Shown: positions 40,072 through 51,789 of the stretch, piece by piece | How positions within the stretch are numbered: position 1 is the stretch's first letter | Layout: each line of letters opens with the position of its first letter | Assembly (NCBI GenBank): GCA_001600355.1 | Contig: BCJU01000003.1 | Location: forward strand, 1,864,519-1,928,518 | Reading direction: 5' to 3' | From: Meira nashicola | Lineage: Eukaryota; Basidiomycota; Exobasidiomycetes; Exobasidiales; Brachybasidiaceae | Length of the DNA stretch: 64,000 bases | Translations under genes and position numbers: made by a program | The notes under the pieces: generated by a model | Told to the model about the DNA's origin: nothing | Databases searched by the model: none | Seen by the model: only the letters and a program-made list of their open reading frames with translations

Positions 40072-41751
40072 TCAAACCATTGCTGCATAACGAAAGAATG
40101 CATCAAGAGCTTCAGGCCATCGTAATAATAGCGACACTTTCACATTCTTATCTTCTTGCTCTCTACTTATATCTTCGGTTTGACTAACATCAGCCGGCTC
40201 TTGTAAACCTCCTAATGTGGTAGGTAAATGCAGAATTGATTCCCTTTCGGCTTGCTCCCAATTCTCGGACCAATATGAATCGATCCCTTTTCCATGAAGT
40301 TTAGAAAAGTGAAATGAGATTGGAGCAATTGTTGTTATTTTCAATTCATGCTCATCGGAGCCGAAAGGATCGAAGTCTGTTCTACCAGTACTCAAATATC
40401 TTTGTAGAGACTGTGCAAGGATAAATGCTGCTACAGTTGAACGAGTTGACCAATTAGATTCTCTAGCATGAGATCCGTCCAGTAGGAGCGAGAATAAAGT
40501 CATATCGTTTCTGTGAACGTTTAATGCTAGTCTAGTCAATAAAGATCTAAGCAGTGTGCTCATGCAGGGCATCAATCCAATCCATTCCGATTCGGACTGG
40601 TCTCTATTACTGGGATCGAACACATATTTATTCTTTCGATTGAATTCTTCTACTATCGATTTTATTTCTTCCATTTGTTGAAGACCTGCACCATTCCTTC
40701 CATGGAACAAAAAACGTTGAGTTGGCCAATGACGTGCTATTGCACCCCTTCCTCCTCTGCTATCCTCTACCCCACATTGCAACGTACTGAGAGGTAATTC
40801 GATTCGCAAGAAAGTCAAAAGGGGTAAAATTGTTTTGACAAAGTATCCGGAATGCGTGAATAATTGATCAAGTTGTGCTTGCGAATAAACGTTTAAAGTG
40901 AGATGTTGTAAATGTTTAAAGGCTTCATTATCAAATTGTCCACCTTCCCGTATCCGCTGTGGATCATGTTCGAATAAATACAACAAAGTTTGTCGTGCGG
41001 ATATTGAACTTGCTTCCCCTGTTTCTGCTAACATTTCTTCTTCTTCTCTTTCTTCCGCTCTAATCATTCTTGGATCATAATCTATTTCATCTCTCCATGT
41101 AATATGCAATACTTGAATCGCTGCTGGCTCCAACTTTTCATCAGATTCAGGTTCTCCATAAAATAAATAGGGTAACAATCCACCTTCGTTTGCTCCTACT
41201 GTCAAACGTATACAATACGGTCTTATAGCAATAAAAAATTGTGCGATCACATCTTCGTTTACATCCGATGTCCAAATATGACTGCTAAGCGTAACTTCTT
41301 TGATGAAACTTGCTAATTTTGGAGATTTTTGTAAAGTTCGTAAAAGTGGTCTTATCTTTCTATGTGCAATATGTATAGATTTATACATCTTCGGCCTAAC
41401 CAATTGATCAAATTGACGACAAATTAAACAAAGTTTGTATGCATTTGATAATCGAATTGAAGCTCGTAACATCGCATCTGTACTACTCACTTGAGACGTT
41501 TGCCATGATTCAGGTAAGATTGCAAATTCCAAAATCTTTTCAACGATTTCTATTGGTAAATTGGCCATAGGTGAGATTTCATTTATTCTTAAATTCTTGA
41601 CAGCAGCTGCATTTATCTCTTGCTCCACTTCTTCTTCTTGCTCATCTTCTTCCGCTCCCATCATTTGTTGCATCATCTCCATCTTTCTTTCTAAATCGCT
41701 CATTCCACCATTATAGTGCCTCTTCGGATCAACTATGGCAGGACCGGCCAT
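40072..41751 (-). CDS. F-box-like protein of unknown function
   Basis: The 559-residue product starts MAGPAIVDPKRHY, has a short coiled, Met/Glu-rich segment (LERKMEMMQQMM, EDEQEEEVEQE) at about 20-50, then an F-box-like stretch at about 60-125 (MANLPIEIVEKILEFAILPES, ASIRLSNAYKLCLICRQF). F-box proteins recruit substrates to SCF ubiquitin ligases. The remainder has no domain I recognise and no clear leucine-rich repeat. The frame extends to a TTG at 41784, but ATG 41751 has a strong context (AACAAGATGG). The substrate cannot be named. It is similar to the large, fast-changing F-box families of basidiomycetes. Confidence 0.65.
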   Translation of the reverse strand: MAGPAIVDPKRHYNGGMSDLERKMEMMQQMMGAEEDEQEEEVEQEINAAAVKNLRINEISPMANLPIEIVEKILEFAILPESWQTSQVSSTDAMLRASIRLSNAYKLCLICRQFDQLVRPKMYKSIHIAHRKIRPLLRTLQKSPKLASFIKEVTLSSHIWTSDVNEDVIAQFFIAIRPYCIRLTVGANEGGLLPYLFYGEPESDEKLEPAAIQVLHITWRDEIDYDPRMIRAEEREEEEMLAETGEASSISARQTLLYLFEHDPQRIREGGQFDNEAFKHLQHLTLNVYSQAQLDQLFTHSGYFVKTILPLLTFLRIELPLSTLQCGVEDSRGGRGAIARHWPTQRFLFHGRNGAGLQQMEEIKSIVEEFNRKNKYVFDPSNRDQSESEWIGLMPCMSTLLRSLLTRLALNVHRNDMTLFSLLLDGSHARESNWSTRSTVAAFILAQSLQRYLSTGRTDFDPFGSDEHELKITTIAPISFHFSKLHGKGIDSYWSENWEQAERESILHLPTTLGGLQEPADVSQTEDISREQEDKNVKVSLLLRWPEALDAFFRYAAMV

Positions 41752-42298
41752 CTTGTTTACAGGTTGATCGATGAAAGCGGACAAGAGAGAATTATTGTCA
41801 ATCAGGAGTTGCTACAAATGCACGGCAAAATGCACATAACGCATTTAGCGCCAAAATGTCAATGTCTGACGACCTGGCTCGAATTCTATGAAAAAGAAAC
41901 ACGCCTACTGTGTGCCTGATATCGGCAAACCCGTTCCCATCAAAGGAACACTAACAAACCTTTCTGGGGGATCTCTCACGCCTCTCTTCCTTTCTAGTAC
42001 ATAGCATTTATCTCTTTTATGCGAATACAATTTGGTACTTTTTGTCGGTTGAAACGTTCTAAGACATATGCCGCAAGAAGGTGAAGGTGTGAATAGAGTG
42101 AATGCGTTAGATAGGGATCAATGAAAGAATAAGAATAAGTACGGATAAAGTGATGCGAATTGGCAATGTCTATAATGTTTGCTAGCTTTTTTCTTCTTCC
42201 TTTTTCCCTCAATTTTCCCTCCTCCGTTCTCCATCATCCAACACACTTCCTTCTCTCTTTATTTCCCCTCTCATTTATTTGTCCTTGGTATTTCCATA
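41752..42298. other. F-box promoter and CDC55 3' flank
   Basis: About 550 bp, with a pyrimidine-rich stretch (TTCTTCTTCCTTTTTCCC) near 42190. No gene is seen. Confidence 0.6.
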
Positions 42299-44067
42299 CT
42301 ACGTTGCATTATTTGCAGAAAAGATGAAGAGGTTATTGGTGGCTGCAATAGCGACAGTATTTTCACGTGGATGATAACTTGCATGTAGAATCTTTTTGTT
42401 AAAGTCAATATTGTCCGTATTGATGGGTGCAGCGGCTGCGCTGTTGTTATGTTGACCTTTGCCTTTCTTATGTCCTGCCAATTTCTTTGCTTTGAATGCG
42501 CTCTTGTCTGCTTGTAAGACGATATCACTCTCATCGTCTTTGTCAAAGATGTGGAAATAATTGTTGTAACTTCCCGTTAGAATCTTTTTATTATCATGAC
42601 CCCACAAACTTTCAAATTTGTCAAAGATGCAATCGTTCTCGTACAAATCGCACAATTTTCCACGTAAATGTTCATGAATTGGTATCGTCTTCACGGGCTT
42701 GTTCTCCATATTGATATCCCAAATCTTCAAAGTGAGATAATCGCGTGAAAGGATATATCTTCCATCTCTGCTGAATTTAACGTCGGAAATAGAAGAAATG
42801 ATTTCGCTAAAGAAGGATTTGCTTGCCGGATCTTCGTCTTCTTCGAAATGTTTGGCATGTTGATCACATAGTGCAGAATCTCGCATATCTGCCAACTTTA
42901 TCGTTCCTTTTGAGCTGGAATAGACGAAATTATTGCAATTGATCGGATGGAATTCGGCTGCTGTGATCACTTCTGTTAATTCTTCCATGTTTACCGGCTT
43001 AATATCGACAATATTGAAACTTTGATCGCTTATATTCAAATTCCATAAATTGATCCGCAAATCATCTGCACTGATGTATGTTTCTCCGTCTGAGTTAACA
43101 CTGATGCTGTTGATGTGATATGCATGTGCGTTTGCATAAATCTTGCGCGGGACTGCAGCTACAATGGTATCGTGATGTGTCAGACTAGGCAGACGCAAAC
43201 TTTGTCCGCTTCCTGCGATTGGTGACAAAGTCGGTAGCAGGCTAGGATGAACATTTTCTGGATTGTAAGCATGTGATGCATTCCGGAATATGTCACTGCT
43301 TAGATTATTTTCCGAAACCACTTTCAGCGATTTTTCAAACACCTTCCAAAGTTTGATTGTTTTGTCTATTCATGAGAAAAGAAAGTCAGCACACTGTACC
43401 TCATCGTTACACCGCATCAACACTTACCATTTGTACTGAGTAGGAAATGTGCTGCATTCTGTCTTCGACACCATTTGATCTTGTTGATCTTTTCCTCGAT
43501 TTCTAGCGATTTTAGGTAGTCAAATTCAGGTTCGTGACTTTGGAATTCTGTGTGGAACTTGTATTCGCAGCCTTTTTTCTGTATAGACGGAAAGATTTGT
43601 TAATGGACATGTGCAACCCTTTTGGTTTATATTCATAAACACTTACCGACTCATTCCTCTCAAACAACACGACCCTCCCTCCTTTGTCTCCGGTAGCCAA
43701 ATAGTCACCTGTGTGGTCGAACTCAACGGTCGATATGATGTCGGCTGTACAACAAGAGAGAAAATTGGTTAGTATACGTGATGAATGCAGTAGGATTTTT
43801 ACATGTGGCACTTCCGATGCAAAGATCTAGGGTTTCTTTGCACATAACAGAACATCGAGGAAAAGACACATCATCTGCATCTACTTTGACGTTCCCCCAA
43901 CAAATGCGTCATTACAGCATCAAAGAAGCGTCTTTGCTTTCAATCAATCCTTCCAATACATCTCAAATAACATCCTACTCACCTTCTGTTATCTCCTCCA
44001 CCTCTCCCTTATCACCAAAGCATTGGGCAAATCGCCATCCACCGGATGGGTCTCCCTCTTTTTCCAT
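42299..44067 (-). CDS. CDC55: PP2A regulatory subunit B55 (Cdc55), four exons
   Basis: B55 directs protein phosphatase 2A to substrates that control mitotic exit and morphogenesis. Exons are 44067-43983, 43744-43647, 43578-43428 and 43365-42299, with introns starting GTGAGT, GTAAGT and GTAAGT and ending ACAG, ACAG and ATAG. Phases agree, and the joined frame gives 466 residues. The start is [25 protein letters not shown], then [23 protein letters not shown] (blade 1), [25 protein letters not shown] and [14 protein letters not shown], followed by the B55 signature [23 protein letters not shown]. The last blade ends [10 protein letters not shown]. Length matches the family (about 450-530). Reading unspliced DNA would lose the N-terminal third. 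It is divergent from STT3. Confidence 0.95.
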
Positions 44068-45537
44068 ATTGATAGAGTGTGTTGAGAAGCTGAAGTACTG
44101 AAATGGTCTTGCAATATAGGATCAATCGGATTTCTTGTTATTGTCCTATGATAGATTGATTGATGATCACAGTACCTTTCAGAACAAGACTGTAAATGCG
44201 AAGAGACCGATTATTGAGGCGTATGCTTTACTTGTCTTTCCAATATAACAATATAGTTTTTGTAGCTCCAAAGATTGAAGGCGTAAAGAATTGAGCGGCG
44301 TTTGTTGGCGATCAATTTGCCTTTTCTCGCGTTGCTCGGATAAGGAATTTTTTTTATAATATTTTTTTTTGATCGCCGAAAGCCCACAATGAGAATCGAG
44401 AAAGTTCTCCCTAGGCTTAATTTTTCTTGATTATAATTCTTCCTGACGCCTTCCTTGCGCACTTAAGCCAAAGAAACAGGGTTTACAATCGATCAGGTCA
44501 GGAGTTGTAGTCGATTGTTTGATGATGGCAATAGGAGTATGATGTGAACCCATTCCCCCCTTTTGGAATATGACAGCATCGATAAAAACACTCTCGCATA
44601 TACATACACGAAATGCACGGTGCAGGCAAAAAAAGAAAGGCTACGGCGGGATTTACACTCACGCAGTACTTGATTTTTGATTGTGTGTATCGTATCAGCT
44701 TAGCAATCGCTCTGTACGCTCTGGCGGGCATACCAAATCGGTATGAATGAAATTGCAATACGGTACATAGGCCTGTGGCATGTACGTAAACACACGCGTG
44801 TATACGGGTACGTATGTAGTCAGTCCTATGACTGGGGTGAATCAAAGCATAACCCGGTTAGACTATCCTTAATCGTCAGGTCACCCTTCTTTTTCATCAA
44901 ACGCACGGACATTTCAGATTAAAATTTACCCGAACAAATTGAAAATTCAACGTCTTATTCAAAGGATAGATTTATTCATGAGGTGTGACTTTGAACCAGG
45001 TAAGAGAAGATCTCATACATGATAAATATTGATCAAAATGTTCAGTTTGAGAAATATAATCACAAGTTACGCAATTGTGTCAACGATGTGTCTGCAGTGT
45101 ATAATAAAAGTGAGAAAATTTCCAACCTCATACAAACATCCTTTCTGTCAAAGGGAAGAAGAATATCGTACGACATCCTGTTACATAGACTAGTCTACAC
45201 ATCTTCAAAGCTTGCCATAGGAAGTCATGATCAATAATTGTGCTAGCCTGCACGGGCCTTTTGATATTGTATAATTGTTCACGTGGATTGAATGGGAAGA
45301 AGAACACGCGCCAGCCAGCTAGCGCAATTGTGACGGCCGTTCATCGATGAGCTTGCAGCCAGCAGCTACATACATATGAATACATTTTGGAAATAAGGCT
45401 CGTGCGGACAGGCTTCCAGATCATCAATTTGGAATCATAATTCTACCACTTCTTACCATTCCATATCAAACAAGGATAAGTAGAATAGGTTGCCAGCAAT
45501 CCCCATTTTGCTCGCTTCAAAATAAAATTCTACAATT
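44068..45537. other. CDC55/STT3 divergent intergenic region
   Basis: This 1.47-kb stretch has a T-run region near 44350 and one ACGCGT at 44794-44799. Two minus-strand ORFs of 83 and 115 codons look spurious. No gene is supported. Confidence 0.6.
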
Positions 45538-47937
45538 ATGCGGTTTGCCTATAAACCGGTAAATTGGTCACCGGGAACATTTGCAGCAGTAGATTATTCT
45601 TTAAAGGGAATCATCTTTGCCATTGTTTTCGGCGCTGCTGTTGCTTCTCGTTTGTTTGCTGTAATTCGACATGAATCAATCATTCACGAATTCGATCCTG
45701 CATTCAATTATCGCGCTTCTCGTGTTTTAACGATCGATGGATATTATAGATTTTGGAATTGGTTCGATCCAACGGCATGGTATCCATTAGGAAGAGCAGC
45801 AGGTGGAACGCTTTATCCTGGTTTGATGGCAACAAGTGGTGCAATTCATAACTTTTTGCATTTTTTCAACATAAACGTTCATATTCGTGATGTTTGTGTC
45901 TTTTTGGCTCCTGGTTTTGCAGGTTTGACTGCTTGGTCGACATACATGTTCACAAAAACGATGAAGGATGAATCGGCAGGATTATTGGCAGGTGCATTTA
46001 TTGCTATTGCACCAGGTTACATCTCTCGTTCGGTTGCTGGATCTTACGATAACGAAGCTATTGCTATCTTCTTGCTCATGATCACGTTTTACCTCTGGAT
46101 TAAAGCATTAAAGGAAGGATCTGCCGTTTGGGGTGTTATTACGGCAATCTTTTACTTTTACATGGTCGCTTCATGGGGTGGATACGTGTTTATCACAAAC
46201 ATGTTACCACTTCATGCCTTTGTATTGATCTTGATGGGTCGTTTCAGCACGCGCTTGTATGTCGCATACAGCTCCTTCTATACGGTTGGCACACTTGCCA
46301 GTATGCAAATTCCTTTTGTCGGCTTTTTACCACTCAGGACAAGCGAACATATGGCCGCTTTGGGTGTTTTTGGTTTGCTTCAATTGGTAGCTTTTGTCGA
46401 ATTAGTTCGATCCCACGTTCCTTCAAAGCAATTCACACTATTATTACGCTTCTTCGTAGGCTTCATCTTTGTTGTCAGCTTTGCTGCACTTGTTGGATTA
46501 ACATACGGAGGCTATATCGCACCCTGGTCAGGAAGATTCTATTCTCTTTGGGATACAGGCTATGCTCGCAAGCACATTCCAATCATCTCTTCCGTATCTG
46601 AACATCAACCGCCAGCATGGCCAGCATTCTTTTTCGATTTGCAGATGTTGGTTTGGATATTCCCAGCAGGTGTCTATCTGATGTTCCGTGAATTACGTGA
46701 CGAACATATCTTCGTCATCATTTACGCTGTTATGGCAAGCTACTTTGCATCCGTCATGGTTCGTTTGATGTTGACACTTACACCAGTTGTTTGTGTAACA
46801 GCTGCCATCACCATCAGTGCTCTTTTGGATGCTTATTTGGACCCACAAGAACCAGATTCAGCTGAATCGACCGCTGAGGAGCTCGTTGAAAATGAAACAA
46901 GGAGCAAGGGCAAATCAGGACGTAAATCGAATAAGGCCGGACCTTCTTCATCCGTTGATGCTACAAGTGCTGCCGATGATTCTGCCGTTCATGAACAGAC
47001 CAACGGATCTGCTGCACCTTCTGAAGAGGCAGGCAAGCCCTGGTCTTTCAGACAGTCACCGAGAATGTTGGGAATATACGGTTTAGACAGCCGAGCTGTG
47101 GTGGTGGTGTACACAACTTTGATGTTATTTGTCTATGTTTTACATTGCACTTTCGTCACTTCGACAGCCTATTCATCACCTTCAATCGTGTTGGCTTCTC
47201 GAAACCCTGATGGCAGTCAACATATCATCGATGACTTCCGCGAAGCCTATGATTGGCTAAGACGTAATACAGCCTCCGATGCCAAAATCATGTCTTGGTG
47301 GGATTATGGATATCAGATTGCTCTATACAGCGATCGTACAACTTTGGTTGACAATAATACCTGGAACAATACCCACATCGCCACTGTCGGTAAAGCAATG
47401 TCATCTCCCGAAGACAAAGCTTATACTATCATGCAAAAGCATGATGTTGATTACGTTTTAGTGATGTTTGGAGGTCTTTTGGGATATAGTGGTGATGATA
47501 TCAACAAGTTTTTGTGGATGATCCGAATCGCTCAAGGTATTTGGCCAGAAGAGATTCGAGAAGTAGACTTCTTCACCCCACAAGGTCAATATAGAATTGA
47601 TGATGGAGCAACAAAGACGATGAAAGAAAGTTTGATGTACAAGATGAGCTATTATCGATTCAATGAATTATTCAATGGAAGGCCAGGAATGGATCGAGTA
47701 CGTGGTACACAAGCAGCAAGTGTTTCTCCAACATTGGATTATCTTGATGAAGCATTCACGAGTGAGAATTGGATCGTTCGTATTTATGAAGTGAAGAAAG
47801 AAGATCCTTTAGGTAGAGATCTTCCTGCAGCTAACGCTTTCAACAAAGGAAAGAGGAGAAAGGTTGCTGCCGTTCCACCAAAAGGTAGTGCCTCAGCCTC
47901 TGCTGGAAGAGGAAAAAAGAGGTCGGCAAGTGTATAG
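45538..47937 (+). CDS. STT3: Oligosaccharyltransferase catalytic subunit Stt3
   Basis: Stt3 transfers the dolichol-linked glycan to Asn in the ER lumen. The 799-residue product has 11-13 membrane helices in the first ~480 residues, the DxD-type EFDPAFNYRASR motif near 50, the SVAGSYDNEA motif near 165, and SSVSEHQPPAW (external loop 5) near 360. The catalytic WWDYG motif lies at 587-591, followed by DNNTWNNTHI. A Lys/Ser-rich insert (about 435-500) lies between membrane helices, and a basic Lys/Arg tail ends the protein. ATG 45538 yields MRFAYKPVNWSPG. It is single exon. It is convergent with the unknown gene at 48340-51305. Confidence 0.96.
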   Translation: MRFAYKPVNWSPGTFAAVDYSLKGIIFAIVFGAAVASRLFAVIRHESIIHEFDPAFNYRASRVLTIDGYYRFWNWFDPTAWYPLGRAAGGTLYPGLMATSGAIHNFLHFFNINVHIRDVCVFLAPGFAGLTAWSTYMFTKTMKDESAGLLAGAFIAIAPGYISRSVAGSYDNEAIAIFLLMITFYLWIKALKEGSAVWGVITAIFYFYMVASWGGYVFITNMLPLHAFVLILMGRFSTRLYVAYSSFYTVGTLASMQIPFVGFLPLRTSEHMAALGVFGLLQLVAFVELVRSHVPSKQFTLLLRFFVGFIFVVSFAALVGLTYGGYIAPWSGRFYSLWDTGYARKHIPIISSVSEHQPPAWPAFFFDLQMLVWIFPAGVYLMFRELRDEHIFVIIYAVMASYFASVMVRLMLTLTPVVCVTAAITISALLDAYLDPQEPDSAESTAEELVENETRSKGKSGRKSNKAGPSSSVDATSAADDSAVHEQTNGSAAPSEEAGKPWSFRQSPRMLGIYGLDSRAVVVVYTTLMLFVYVLHCTFVTSTAYSSPSIVLASRNPDGSQHIIDDFREAYDWLRRNTASDAKIMSWWDYGYQIALYSDRTTLVDNNTWNNTHIATVGKAMSSPEDKAYTIMQKHDVDYVLVMFGGLLGYSGDDINKFLWMIRIAQGIWPEEIREVDFFTPQGQYRIDDGATKTMKESLMYKMSYYRFNELFNGRPGMDRVRGTQAASVSPTLDYLDEAFTSENWIVRIYEVKKEDPLGRDLPAANAFNKGKRRKVAAVPPKGSASASAGRGKKRSASV

Positions 47938-48339
47938 AAGGCTAAGATGGAGCTCAGAGACAGCCAGGCCGAAAAATATTTGTACATCTTGATGCGCTAG
48001 GACGTATCAAACCCATTAATTTATTAAAATACTGCTTAAAGGAGGAGACAATGATTATTAAATATACAGATAGTATAATCTGAGATGACCACTAACCATC
48101 TTAGCCTTTCTCAAAAACTCTTTGAAAAGGTGTAGGCGACTGCACTGTTAACTACATCTCCCATTTCAATCGAGTATAAGAGGGCACTTGATGGAAGATT
48201 AACAGACTCGTCTCATTCTCTGAAATGTAGTTTCGTTTTCCATCTATCTGATCTCTCTATTTGGGATATTGGGTATGAATAAGGAAATGCTTTATGGCTA
48301 CAGTATCAATCGTTGTGAGAAGAACATTCTTTTGAAGTG
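47938..48339. other. Region between convergent STT3 and unknown gene
   Basis: About 400 bp of AT-rich 3' flanking DNA. Nothing else is seen. Confidence 0.6.
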
Positions 48340-51305
48340 TTAGTCATTCTGTGCCCTAATTTCATGTCTTCTTCCACCTTTGTTCAGTACCAACCTTTCT
48401 GGCGTGCGTTGTGCTCCTCTGAGTTGTTCAATCATTGCTTCAATCGTTGCCGTTGTAGTACTTTCTCGTGGTGCTTGAAAAATTGTGACAGGAGTAGTTG
48501 ATGATGACAAAGGTGGAGAGTTGAGTTGCTCTTTCGAACTTTCTTCAGATACTGATGATAATGGGATACCGCTGTATTTTTTGGCAATTGGTGTAAATGT
48601 TGATGAAAGTGTTTGAATTAATGCATCCATTTCTTGTTCAAACACTTCAAGTGTGGTACTTGATTCTTCGGGTATATGAATTTGGCCTTCGAGAGCCCTA
48701 GGCGTCAAAAGATTTTCATCCAATGTACCCTCATTAGGATCTTCTTCATTTGTGATGATGCCTAATCCAACATTGAAGCTCAATCCATCGAGCGGATTCT
48801 CATCATCTCCTCTTCGTGGTGAAGCAAGCAAAATACATATGTCTGGCGGCTTGGCTGGATTTACAATTTTCTGATTTTTTGTTGAATCAGTTCTTCGTGC
48901 TTCATTGCGGACCGGTCTAGGAGGAGGACAAGCATCTGTTTGAATTGCTTTATCGACCAAATATGGATTCGTTCGAGATGTCGTTCGAGATTTCTTTACG
49001 TAGCTTTCTTCTGAACTTGCTTTAGTTTGAATTTTACTACCATCTAACGGAATCGGATTGCGCTGAATATCTACAATCGGATTTATAATCGTATTGGCAT
49101 CATACGATACAGCATTGCATTCCCAATCCACACATTTGTCCATACTTGAAGGTTCTTGAACCTCTTGATCACTCTCTATGTCCAATTCAACATCCGTAGA
49201 TGTAGCAAATGTCCAAGAAGAATGTGACTTCGCTTCAAAGGTAGGTGAGAGCCCTTTGATATTTACAGGGCTCCATTTGCTGCTTCTCCTTAATCTTTGC
49301 ATCACTTCTTCCTGTTGTTCAATGATGTGCGAAACAACAAGACTGCTCTTTGGAACGGTATCTGTTCCAGTGAGGCTAGCGTGTTCAGCTTGTGATTCCT
49401 TGGCTTCTTCTTCTTGATCCGCCTTCCCAGTCTCCACTGCTCGTTTTGGTGGCGTTACTGGGGTTTGCTCACTCATCTCCAGCTTAACAATTGGCATGCT
49501 CTCGCTTTCCAAAAGTGAACGTGGCTTTCTAGATTTGTCCATCGTTGTGATGTACGTATCACTCTTTGCTTCTTTCATCAAAGTCTTTTTTGGCATTTTC
49601 TCTTCATCAGATAATTGAAGAGGCTCAAAAGATGATTCAGACGAAGAACTAAACCTGCTCTTCAATTGTGGTTGTTTACTTGTTGGCTCCTCACTGGTCA
49701 ACTTTATAGGAGAACCAAGTAAGCCTAACATAGCATGATCTTGCTCTTCATGCTCTTCTGAAAAAGCAGCAGAAGGTCTTTCAAAACGTGCCGATGCAAG
49801 AGAGACTGAAGGAGAATGATTTCCCAGTTGTGCTTTATCGGTATAGTGTGGTGAAGCAAGTGCTTCTGCCATCGCTTCTGCTCTATCCATCGCCGCTATA
49901 CAAAGAGCAGGAAAGCGAAACGTACTTGAATGAGGAGAAGGTTGTAAAACGATCTCTTTTGCATCATTTATGCGCAATCTACTTTTCGCCGATCTCGAGG
50001 AAGATATTGATGTACGCAACAGATCTCTCTTGATTTCCTTTGGGGGCGTCTCACCAAATGTGCTATGTGTGCCAATCAAAGCTGGCGTATCAAGGCCTAA
50101 TGTAGGCGGACAAGCCATGGCGTGAATCTTGGCTACGGGTGGCGGTGTATGTGGTAAGCTGGATGCTAAATCTGGCGGTGTTTCCTTACGCCCTCCGATG
50201 AGAATGCCAAATGTGTCACGGTTGTTGCTCGCTTTGGTTGGTTTTGTGGACTTTTGAGAAGAGAATAAAGTGGGATCTGTTTCATTTTGGGTAGAGTTTC
50301 CAGTTTTTGCAATTACTGTGGTAGAGTAGGGCTTTTGCCTGATAAATGCTAGTTTGATCAATTGTCCAAATTCGTCAACTTCTGGATCATCTTGAACTAA
50401 AGAAATAAGCATAGTTTGTCTCTGTCTATTCGCATGTGATACACCTCTCAAAACAGGAACGGATCGTTTTCGATGCATAGCGAGCGTGCTTGATTTGAAA
50501 ATATCCCCCACATCCGTATCATGATCGGAGAAATGATCTAAATGATCAAAAGTATCTTGTTTACTCATCTCGCTTTCTAACCCAAGCTGCTGCTCAAGCG
50601 ATTCCCTCCAGCTGATTTGATCGGAAGGTGGTACTTTTCGACGAATCGGAGAACTTGCATTTGCTTTTTGCGGTAAAGTATTAAGCGGGTGCATGAGAAT
50701 ACTGGACGGCCATGAATTTAATTCTCCACTTGGCTTGCTATTCAGCTGAAGAGAAGAAGTAGTAGAGTTCATTTTTCCATTGTACAATCGTGCATGGCTT
50801 GTAGTAGTGGAGAGAAGGGAAGTGCTATTAGGTAAATAGGCTCGTGCAGCAGAAGAAATATCACGAAAACTTTCTGTCTCTGCAGCGTAAGGGTGCGAGA
50901 AAGAGATGTTTGATTTTTGAAGGCGGATTGACTGGCGAGTGTCTTGACCAATACTTGTTACTTCAGATTGAGCTTGCTCGATGACATTTTCTTGTGTGAG
51001 TGGTGAAAGATCGACTGAGAAAAAATCAAAGAGCAGTCAGCTATGCATCCATTCATCATAACCCCGTTCTTTTACTCACCACGACTGATGCGAAAGTCCG
51101 ACTCCAAACTCATCATACGATTACGACGGAGCAAAGGTCTTTTACTGTTTGAACCTATCGAAATGTCTTGAAATGCAGGGCCATTAGTATGTCCCATCAA
51201 TATTTCTTGTGTATGATCATTTTCGCCAATATCTCTTTCAAAAGTGTAGGGATCGATGATGGCATCAACTTTGTCGTTTGCACGTCTACCGAATATCCGT
51301 TTCAT
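48340..51305 (-). CDS. Two-exon hypothetical protein, 966 residues
   Basis: Exons are 51305-51080 and 51014-48340, with one intron at 51079-51015 (GTGAGT to CTCAG). The frame is continuous across the splice, joining SRV to DLSPLTQENVIEQAQ. The product is low in predicted structure, rich in Ser, Thr, Pro, Glu and Lys, with many S/TP sites, basic runs (KRPLLRRNR near 55-65) and short acidic runs. It ends with a charged, possibly helical stretch (TATIEAMIEQLRGAQRT, KGGRRHEIRAQ). I recognise no domain, signal peptide or membrane span, and the size and composition suggest a fast-evolving regulatory or scaffold protein. Without the splice, the second exon would appear to start at TTG 50787. Function unknown. 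Confidence 0.7.
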
Positions 51306-51789
51306 TTCGAAGTATGGATATGGTTAAGATTGAAAATGAATAGACGGAGAAGTGGGTCATCACTTCCGTGAATGTTTTAATGATTGGCTTTATTGTCAAC
51401 TCAAAGCACTGTACGACTCTTTTTACATGTTTTCGGAGCCCATTCTTGCCGCTTAAAAATTGCAATTTTTTAATACTGATCTACATCTGCGATACGTCCC
51501 GAGCCGGACGATCACCCAACCATTGGTATAATTCTGATAAATTGCATTCAGTCGCATGAAATAATGATATTTTCCAGATTTCGGAGCGTGTGCAAACAAA
51601 CTTTCAGTCATGTCTCCCTGGCTTTGTTCACAAGCGGGCGCGTGATCTAACGCGCTTTTCAAAAGTCTAAAACGCGCTCCGCTTAGCAGTATACAGTTTT
51701 GTACTTGTCGATAAGACGTGTTGCATTGGACCAACACCTAATCAACACTTCCTCTCACTTCAACTATTAACATCCGCTTCTAGCAAACA
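51306..51789. promoter_or_regulatory. Promoter region between the unknown gene and the Msd1-like gene
   Basis: The 484 bp include two AACGCGC words at 51649-51655 and 51671-51677, 22 bp apart, upstream of the Msd1-like start. They resemble the MCB core but are not exact ACGCGT. No ORF is supported. Confidence 0.5.

Noticed and set aside
44498..44845. 115-codon minus-strand ORF in the CDC55/STT3 gap
   Set aside because: Cys/Tyr/His-rich with no domain, and contains a TATACACGCGTGTG-type repeat; probably noise.
46128..46601. 157-codon plus-strand ORF inside STT3
   Set aside because: Shifted frame of STT3 with no domain; the STT3 frame has conserved motifs throughout.
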